Under the pieces are notes generated by a model that was given only the letters and a program-made list of their open reading frames with translations, ran no database searches and had not been told where the DNA came from. From contig WKLE02002133.1 in the NCBI GenBank assembly GCA_014885115.2, positions 1-39,489 on the forward strand: a stretch of DNA of 39,489 nucleotides. Reading direction: 5' to 3'. Below are positions 32,664 to 39,489 of this stretch, piece after piece. Made by a program: the position numbers and the translations under genes. The DNA comes from Asterionellopsis glacialis (lineage: Eukaryota; Bacillariophyta; Plagiogrammaphyceae; Rhaphoneidales; Asterionellopsidaceae). Position 1 is the first letter of the stretch; each line of letters begins with the position of its first letter.

Positions 32664-33509
32664 TCATCTATCATTATTCAAAGAATGATCGATATCCTCA
32701 TCCTCATAAAACTCAGGAGGATCTTGACTACATGTACTACTGGTAGCATCCATCACGTTGGCCTCAGTTTGATGAATACCGTTATTGTTGTTACCGTTGA
32801 ATGGTGGTTGCATATTATTAGGTACGTCTTCATCTTCCATGAAGGGCGGCAGTGGTGAAGATGACGGTGTTGTTGTATCGGTATTGACTTGTTGCTGTTG
32901 TTGTGACGACTGTGCATAAGAGGAAGAAGTCTGTTGTGTCAACCCTCGTTGTGGCTGTTGTTGTTGATAATCTTCATCGTAGATATCAGTAACGTTACGA
33001 TTATTATTGGAAGTGTTCCGAGCTTGGTTCTCATCACGATGGAGAACCAATTTGACAGGCTTATCTCTGTACATATACATGAGGTAATTACAAAATCCCA
33101 TGACTAAAATGACACCTCCAGCAATGCCCAAAATTATTAATTTTGTTTTTGTTGTATAATCGCCTGCCTTTACAGGACAACATGGTTCTTTACAAAACAC
33201 AGCTGTAAACCCGACGTCCAATGTACAATTCAATTGATCATTTAAGTCGTATACTATACCCCAATTTGAATCACTTGTACATACTGTTCCCCCTGTATCC
33301 CAATATTTTTCACAAAAATCTCGTGTACAACTGCTATCCTTATCGTATTCATGAGGAAAAGGGTCCTTCTCAGTGCTGGTATCGATATCTGTTTGCGCAT
33401 TAACAACGGCCACTAAAGCGGCGAACACAAATAAATAGACAACATTTATAAAGTTGTTGAGAACGGAGAATCGACAACCGGTGCGATTGCAATTGCGACG
33501 TTCAAACAT
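32664..33509 (-). CDS. Cys-rich type I membrane protein, paralogue B (unknown family)
   Basis: A single-exon frame of 281 residues with a signal sequence after a short Arg/Cys-rich start (hydrophobic about 20-36, cleavage near VVNA/Q). The ectodomain has Cys61, 66, 77, 95, 106, 110 and 111, a membrane helix follows (122-147), and the tail is long, polar and acidic. The core CTRDFCEKYWDTGG, CTSDSNWGIVY and CTLDVGF matches paralogue A at 26702-27436. The tail contains several Gln runs (DEDYQQQQPQRG, SSQQQQQVN), Asn runs and PPFMEDEDVP-type acidic patches, and ends near FYEDEDIDHSLNNDR. It is on the same strand as paralogue A, and the transposon region separates them, consistent with tandem duplication followed by insertion. 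Function is unknown; the tail could bind cytosolic partners. Confidence 0.82.
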   Translation of the reverse strand: MFERRNCNRTGCRFSVLNNFINVVYLFVFAALVAVVNAQTDIDTSTEKDPFPHEYDKDSSCTRDFCEKYWDTGGTVCTSDSNWGIVYDLNDQLNCTLDVGFTAVFCKEPCCPVKAGDYTTKTKLIILGIAGGVILVMGFCNYLMYMYRDKPVKLVLHRDENQARNTSNNNRNVTDIYDEDYQQQQPQRGLTQQTSSSYAQSSQQQQQVNTDTTTPSSSPLPPFMEDEDVPNNMQPPFNGNNNNGIHQTEANVMDATSSTCSQDPPEFYEDEDIDHSLNNDR

Positions 33510-34800
33510 GATCCTTTTTCTTTTACACCGATTCTCTTCACTATTCTGTTGTCTTTCCAGGTGGACAATGGAAATTGATAGAAAGAAAACACTCTTTCGG
33601 TCTCTGCAATCGTGGTCTGGTTACCAGCAGTCACAATAAGGTCTACTGTATGGCTGTGTGTTGAGATTTTTTCATGCGGGATCGATTGTGCCACGACGAA
33701 TGTGTCGCAAACGTTCTGGGTGTCAAAAACAACGAACCAAAAGAACACAAACCACGGTGTCCGGCTGTGTCTGTGACCAAAATAAATTAGATTTAGTTTC
33801 ATTCATAGTGTAATTTCGTTGGTTAGACATGACATGATTTTAATTTAAGGTTGTATATATAGAACACACTTGTTTTTCATTATAAGACTGAGTACGTAAA
33901 AACATACAGGAAAACCAGAAAACGCCTGAATAAATATAATAGGGTGTCCTTTAAGAGTGATATTATTTAACAACTCTTTGGATGAGATCATAAAGTATAT
34001 AAATAAATACTTCATGAAAGTTCATATCAATATATTTGATTTTTTGACTTATGAACTTGCTGTACTTATGTTACTGTTTCACATTCAGTAGATTGTTTTG
34101 CACGATCGATAATCAGCAGGTTACCCTTTGGTCACAGATGCATTGAGAGAAGTTCTGTCCTAGATATGACTACCTCTACAGGTTACTCTAACGGTACAGT
34201 ACCAGGTATAATACATCTTATTTCTCAACGGACATGAAAAACATTTTTTTGAATCTGCTGTTCAAGACCAGAACACGATGTTGTAGTTCACACCGGTACC
34301 TCAAATAAAGGCTAATCATTAATTATTCTTCTTCGTGCACTTTTTTAAAATTCCTTTACGTTATTCTCACTCCCCCTTTTTAGAATAGCCAATCCTCATA
34401 TTAACTTTTTGAAAGAACGCGTGTTCTCTTTCTGAAACCCAACCATGGTTCTCTAATAGTACATGGTACAGCCAAACAAGAATAAAGGATCATGCGCAAA
34501 AAAAATCATGGCATCGTATAAATGATTTTTCTTTTCAAAAGTACTGTCACTATTGATTTATGAGATATTGTTAGACTTTTAATGTCAAGCTTCGCATTAA
34601 ACCCGGGCTATATGGCCACCACTATTTTTTTTAAATGCCAAGTACTCTTGATATTTCCAGACAATAAAAAGTGAAATAATAATAGAGATATGTTTATGTA
34701 GTCATGTATCCAATTCTATTTTCACACATACTTAAGTAACCCACCTTGGTGAGAGCCAAATCAAATCAAGTTACATTTTAAAAAATACATAGGAAATTTA
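33510..34800. other. Intergenic, no gene seen
   Basis: This lies between paralogue B and the cyclase gene, both on minus, so it includes the promoter of B and the 3' flank of the cyclase gene. A minus-strand frame at 33446-33802 overlaps the start of B in another phase and is not supported. Short GTAC palindromic motifs lie at about 34190-34210 and 34292-34300. Confidence 0.4.
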
Positions 34801-36720
34801 TCAACCACTCTTTAACTTGGGAAGCGGATATGCAGTGTATGTCTTCATCATCCCTAAACCTTTGATATCTGACTCCCCCATGCATTCATAATCAAATTGT
34901 TCCAAGTCTCTTACTACTTGATATGTGTCTTCTGATAAATGAATGTATCCTGGTTTTCCGTGAGATTCCATCCGACTTGCAGTATTTACAGCATCTCCCC
35001 AAACATCTACAGAAGTAGACAACGGAACAGAGTAGGTACAGAAAAGAAGTGAGATACATTTTTTTCGGCAAAGCTGCTATATAATGCACAAGATAAAAGA
35101 CCGAGACAGTACCACAGTATCCGTAAATAGTAAAGCGGTACGAAGATAAACTCACCATACGCAAACTTTTTTACCCCTAACACTCCTGCAATGACAGGAC
35201 CGGTATGCACACCAATTCTTATCTTAAAATCAAGTCCATATTTTTTGTTGACTTTTTTCAATTCTACAAACATTTCTGCTGCCAACACCATGACTTCTTC
35301 AGTGTGGTGTTTATGTTCCCCTGGGGTCAATCCTGCCACAACCATGTAAGCTACCGCGAGAAAGACAAAACAAAAACATCAGACGTTTGAATACCAGAGT
35401 GATCACGAGAAATGATAACTTAACTTGTGACTCTAGACTTGCACATTCAATAGGGCAAAGGCAATGAATTAAGAACTTACCATCACCAATTGTTTTAATT
35501 TTTTCCAATTTCTGTTTTTCGACAAGCCTATCAAAGGCTGCAAATACGTCTCTTAAGAAGCGCCCAATTAATAAATTGGGGCACATTTCGGATGATGCCT
35601 TGGTAAAACCAACCAAATCAGCGAACAAAATTGTAACTCCATCAAAGTTATCAACTATGGGTAGTTCACCACATTTAATTCGTTTGGCAATCGATCCAGG
35701 TAAAATGTTCAACAACAATTTTTCACTACGGCCATATTCATCCTCCAATTCCTTGGCAAAGAGGAAGGCTGCAAAGAAAACGATAGTAGTTACACCAACA
35801 ATATTCATGGCCCAATAGGCAAATAATTTAACAGGCATTCTGTATTCAATGTCTTCATATCTATCCGAATAATTGTCAGCGTCACCGTAGCATTCATGGA
35901 AAAGCACGCCCAGGATAGTAACCACGTACAGCTGGAACCAATGCAAACTGGCACTAGGTGAACTGAAGAAGGCACTTCCTAAGGGAGCTAGAAAACTCCA
36001 TATAATGACACCACCACTTTTCTGTAAGCCTCCCAATGCCAAATGAACTGCATAGGGCAGAACTAGAATGAGCAGCAATTGTGTCTTGACGAACAAATCA
36101 TACCTTCTTCGTGTTGTGCACGTGCTCAGTGAAACACTATTCAACGCAGAATACGCAAATGGCATTATTGCAGCGGTTGTTTCTCCCAGAACCCAATACA
36201 TGCAACCCCAAATAATGCCTGCAGCGACTGTCAGCGTGCACATAAGGATAAATGTAGACCTTTGTACCAATTCTTGTTGAGGTGTGTTAGGACTCGAGGA
36301 ACGTACAGCAAGACCATACCAAAGTGATTTCACCCGATCTTTATGCTTCCATTTTTTATTCACTGCTCTATCTGAAGATTCTAGGTCATCTAAACCCTTC
36401 TCCTTTAATTCAGGTGGCAACTGTAACAATCCAATTTCTTGAAGTGCCTGTTGCTTCAAAGCAAATGATTCACGACGGATGGTACCGGTTCTTCCATTAA
36501 GCCTTTTACCAACTAGAATCCCATCATTGGAACACAATGATGAGGTCGACGAAGATGAATTGAAGTCAGTCCGAGAAGTTCTACTTGAGACAGATGCATT
36601 TATGTTGAATTCGGACAATGTGTCTTCCTTCATTTCTTTTGACGATTCACTTTGCTTACTGTTGCCGACCGAAGAAGGACGAAAGTTTCGGATCGGCGGC
36701 GGTGAAGAATCGACTATCAT
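34801..36720 (-). CDS. Membrane class III adenylyl cyclase, three exons
   Basis: Exons 36720-35481, 35350-35156 and 35006-34801 join in frame across 130- and 149-nt introns (gtaagt and gtgagt donors) to 546 residues. A polar Ser-rich N-terminus (1-150) is followed by about six membrane helices (153-325), a short linker helix, and one catalytic domain (about 358-546). Catalytic residues are present: metal-binding Asp368 in LFADLVGF and Asp413 in KTIGDAYM, and the transition-state Asn486 and Arg490 in VNTASRM. The base-selecting pair is Lys409 (KIKTIGD) with Asp479 (FAYDVWGD), the adenylyl rather than guanylyl cyclase signature, so cAMP is the expected product. With one catalytic domain it must work as a dimer. 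The splice sites fall inside conserved motifs and restore them exactly, which supports the model. Regulatory input is not visible. Confidence 0.92.
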
Positions 36721-38496
36721 TTTATATGAAGTACTTCTGAATTGAACTGATGTTCGTCACAATTTTCAAACCTTAGCTCTATTATGACTTACAGATGCCA
36801 AGTCTTCTATCGCTTGATGGCTGTTATTGTGTTTTTGTTAATTGACCCTGTTCGCAGACTGTTCCAATTTTTGTTGTCGCAAGGCAATTTTACTTTTACT
36901 GCCGCGAATTCTTATGTAACCAACACACGACGTATTCTATTTTTTATTATGCCTTTTAAGGCAAGACCGCTGATAGTTACCTGTCTCATCTACTGCATTT
37001 CTTATCTGGTAGGTCATACCAGGTAGGACCTACATGGTAGTATGTCCCTCTACTAGAGGTACTCTATTCTTACAGGATTTTTTTTTGAATATGATGTACC
37101 TGGTACAGTTACTGTACCACTATCATCTATTCATTTGCGATCAATTCTAAGAAGTTTTAATTTGCAGATGCATTTTACCAGGTAATGCATCTATTAATAC
37201 CTGGTAAGTAAGCTGATGTTTTTTGATGATACCTGGTAAGGTTTTGGGGCTTATTTCCTGCTTTTGAATCATTTTTTTTCAGAAAACAAACAAATAAATA
37301 GTATCAGGTATAGTACTTTGACTTTCTTGATGGCTTCGATGCATTGACGTGTACACTGTCAGCAGTACGAGATATATATTAAGTACTGATCGTCCTAAGT
37401 AATACCAAACTGAAAATATAAGAAAATCATTTAAGAAAGAAAATGTGGGTGTGCAAGTCTTATTTCATTAATGACAGACACAGCTGTATTGTATCAATGA
37501 CCATTTATTCAATCGTGAATCTTACGACTACATTGAAAAGAGAACCGGACATACCCTGCACCTACCTGGTACCTGGTTTACAATGCTGGGGGTACCTGTA
37601 CCTTGTACCCAGGTAGGTCATATGTAGATACATTTATAAGTAACCTGTTGTACAATGTATTACCATACTACCTGTATCAGTTATGTTAGACCTAAGTGTC
37701 TCAATTATGGTACCACATGCACAGTTACAAATAATATGGAATGAATTACAGTAGTGGATCATCGAAAAACGCTTTTCAGAACACCTCTGACGTTTCAGAA
37801 ATATCAGAATCCAGAGCAAAGTTGAATATTATTTTCTTTTATGTGGTACAGTAGTCCTAATGATGATGAGGTGGTAGTCGTATCTTTCAGTCTGAAATAC
37901 AGTCTTACATGTATTGATACTGTACTCGTGTTTGTAGCCAGGTACCGGTTACAGTTTACTGCTTCTTGTACAAGTTACCAGTTACCGGGGACGGGATCTA
38001 TGTAATACCATCAACGGAGAATATAGCCCATACTTGTTCCCACGAGGAAGTCATATTGACCAAATCCAAATAATTATTTATGGTGGATCAATCAAGGTTA
38101 TGTTCAAAGGTTCAAGTTTCTGACTGTACGTACAAAAAATTCTATCTGGTATTGCCTTTTCACACATCATCTCCTGATTGTTTGTTTAGCTTTATATTAT
38201 AAAATCCTTAGTACAATAATACTTATTTGTCATTGTAAAATACTAGGTTGTACCAGGTACAGGTAAAATCCTGTATACCTCTACTGTTTCTGGCTGCTGA
38301 TACGACACAGAAACACGTTCCTGTTGGAAATTTTTTTTATTCACGTCTAATTCGGTGGTTTGTACCAGTTACTGTATGTCCTACGTAACAGGTAAAGTAG
38401 AGTCTATAATCTGGAACAGTTGAAACAGCAGTACCGACCTTGTACCTGGTACAGCAAAACCGCATATATAAACACCAAACACAAGGAGATAATAAT
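36721..38496. other. Intergenic region rich in palindromic tracts
   Basis: No gene is supported. Tracts of ggtacc/taccaggta/cctggtac units occur at about 37005-37065, 37095-37125, 37175-37245, 37560-37620, 37938-37990, 38250-38280 and 38360-38455, the highest density in the window. The start of the region includes the cyclase promoter. Confidence 0.5.
37560..37620. repeat. GGTACC-type palindromic tract
   Basis: The 60 bases contain cctacctggtacctgg, gggtacctgtacc and gtacccaggtaggt; the outer parts (acctacctgg and ccaggtaggt) are reverse complements, so the tract can fold into a hairpin. Confidence 0.6.
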
Positions 38497-39489
38497 GTAC
38501 CTTTCGTGGCAAATCATTTTTTCTTTGTACCAGAAACCCGTTCAAATGTACATACGCTAAATTTTCGTATAATCAGTAGACACGTCATCAGCTCCTAAGA
38601 TGACGTAGAATCCTACGTGTTGATATACCAGACGGAACATAAAAACTCTCACATTTTTTATGAAAATTACGTAAAAGTCGTCAAAGAAACAATGTTGATG
38701 GTGGTAACAGGAGTAGTTATTTTATTATTTTTATTAGTCCATATCAGACTCATTGTCAATTAGATCATCATCACCAGTTACCTGGTCATCCATGTCTATA
38801 TTGATTATTATATTTTTGTCATCATCTACGGATGTGAGATCAACAATTGTTGCATCTCTAAAATGCTTCCCCCGGTGTTCCTCCACAAGTCGATTACCAC
38901 CTTCATCCTTAACAATCGATTGGAGAACTAATTTCAATCGTCCATGAATATTTTCAAATGCTCCTTCATTTAAATAGTTGCCCCATGCATCATCTACACT
39001 CTTAGCCAATGCATTATGATGGCAGCGATGATTATGGTGAACCCTCATCACAGCTGCTTGAATGCACCTGTGCATATCAAAACAATTCATGAAGATACCC
39101 TGGATGTTCTTTATCTAATTCATCTGTTTATTTTTTGCTACCTGCATTAGAAGGAGACAAAGGATCAACGCTTTCACCATTACTTACTATGTCATTTAGG
39201 GATGCAAACCAAGCAGCAATCTGGGTGATTGCCAAACACTTTGGATACCCCAGATCGTATGCTACCTGGTTACAGGCGGCTCTTGCAATCCTTGTCCTTG
39301 CTTTATTGTTAGAAAATAATCATTCCATCCCCATAATGTTGCAGTATGAGCGATGTTGTACCTTGCTTCACGGCTTGCCTGTCTTGAAGTTAAAATTCTA
39401 ATTGCTCTTGCATTTGTTCTTGAAAGTTGTGGTCATCTATCCAAATCTAATGCCAATGCAAAACAAATTGATTCCTCCACCTGCTGGGC
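38497..39489 (-). mobile_element. Mariner-like DNA transposon, copy 2, internally deleted, cut by window end
   Basis: 38497-39065 aligns with 27989-28568 of copy 1, and 39066-39489 aligns with about 30359-30788. The 1790 bases between (28569-30358 in copy 1) are absent here, removing the catalytic core and the intron-like gap. Shared sequence includes both the non-coding flank and transposase parts. It continues past the window edge, so its right end is not seen. Confidence 0.8.
38734..39489 (-). pseudogene. Mariner-like transposase remnant, internally deleted
   Basis: The C-terminal frame (39090-38734) starts within the deletion junction and reads through IQAAVMRVHH, KSVDDAWGNYLNE and the acidic end DLIDNESDMD. 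It keeps the Arg codon and reading frame that copy 1 has lost in this part. Upstream of the junction (39489-39066) the N-terminal region is present but has an in-frame stop and frame changes. The catalytic Asp residues are missing, so it cannot encode an active enzyme. Confidence 0.75.

Noticed and set aside
33446..33802. 118-codon minus-strand frame upstream of paralogue B
   Set aside because: It overlaps the start of paralogue B in another phase and has no domain; B's own signal peptide fits the 33509 start.
1..39489. tRNA, rRNA or CRISPR features
   Set aside because: I looked for tRNA-like arms, conserved rRNA stretches and regularly spaced repeats and saw none; a tRNA scan would be needed to exclude a divergent tRNA.

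Overview
This window is nuclear DNA from a photosynthetic stramenopile, most likely a diatom. Protein genes are split by short GT-AG introns (92-171 nt). One protein carries the diatom-type plastid signal (hydrophobic segment ending in Ala, then Phe-Ala-Pro), followed by a thylakoid-lumen signal. The other proteins are typical eukaryotic ones: Fab1/PIKfyve, TRAPPC9, LITAF, CCNDBP1 and a membrane adenylyl cyclase. The species cannot be named from the sequence alone. All exon joins were made by hand from splice signals and reading frame.

Layout. 1-687: intergenic, with palindromic tracts. 688-2224 (+): three-exon gene for a probable mitochondrial Tim44-like protein. 2508-3394 (-): two-exon gene for a Lys/Ala/Glu-rich thylakoid-lumen protein. 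4188-4877 (+): LITAF-domain protein. 4878-7835: gene-poor, with two weak candidate genes. 7836-9029 (+): SfsA-family protein. 9411-9912 (-): 81-residue two-helix membrane protein. 10578-11711 (+): cyclin-D1-binding protein 1 homologue. 11803-18032 (-): one 2045-residue Fab1/PIKfyve lipid kinase split by a single intron. 18743-20334 (-): MFSD8/SPX-like MFS transporter. 21319-26439 (+): TRAPPC9/Trs120. 26702-27436 (-) and 32664-33509 (-): two paralogous Cys-rich type I membrane proteins of unknown function. 27989 to about 31100: a decayed mariner-like transposon between these paralogues, with a second inverted-repeat element inserted in its intron. 34801-36720 (-): three-exon membrane adenylyl cyclase. 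36721-38496: intergenic, rich in palindromic tracts. 38497-39489: a second copy of the transposon with an internal deletion, cut by the window edge.

The middle of the window holds several endomembrane genes: Fab1 (PI(3,5)P2 synthesis), an MFSD8-like carrier and TRAPPII subunit 9, with a LITAF protein further left. They fit late-endosome/vacuole traffic, but nothing in the sequence shows that they are co-regulated. The points most worth following are the new Cys-rich paralogue pair, the nested DD39D mariner-like element and its deleted sister, the eukaryotic SfsA with a chromatin-like N-terminal extension, and the GTAC/CTAG palindrome tracts confined to intergenic DNA.
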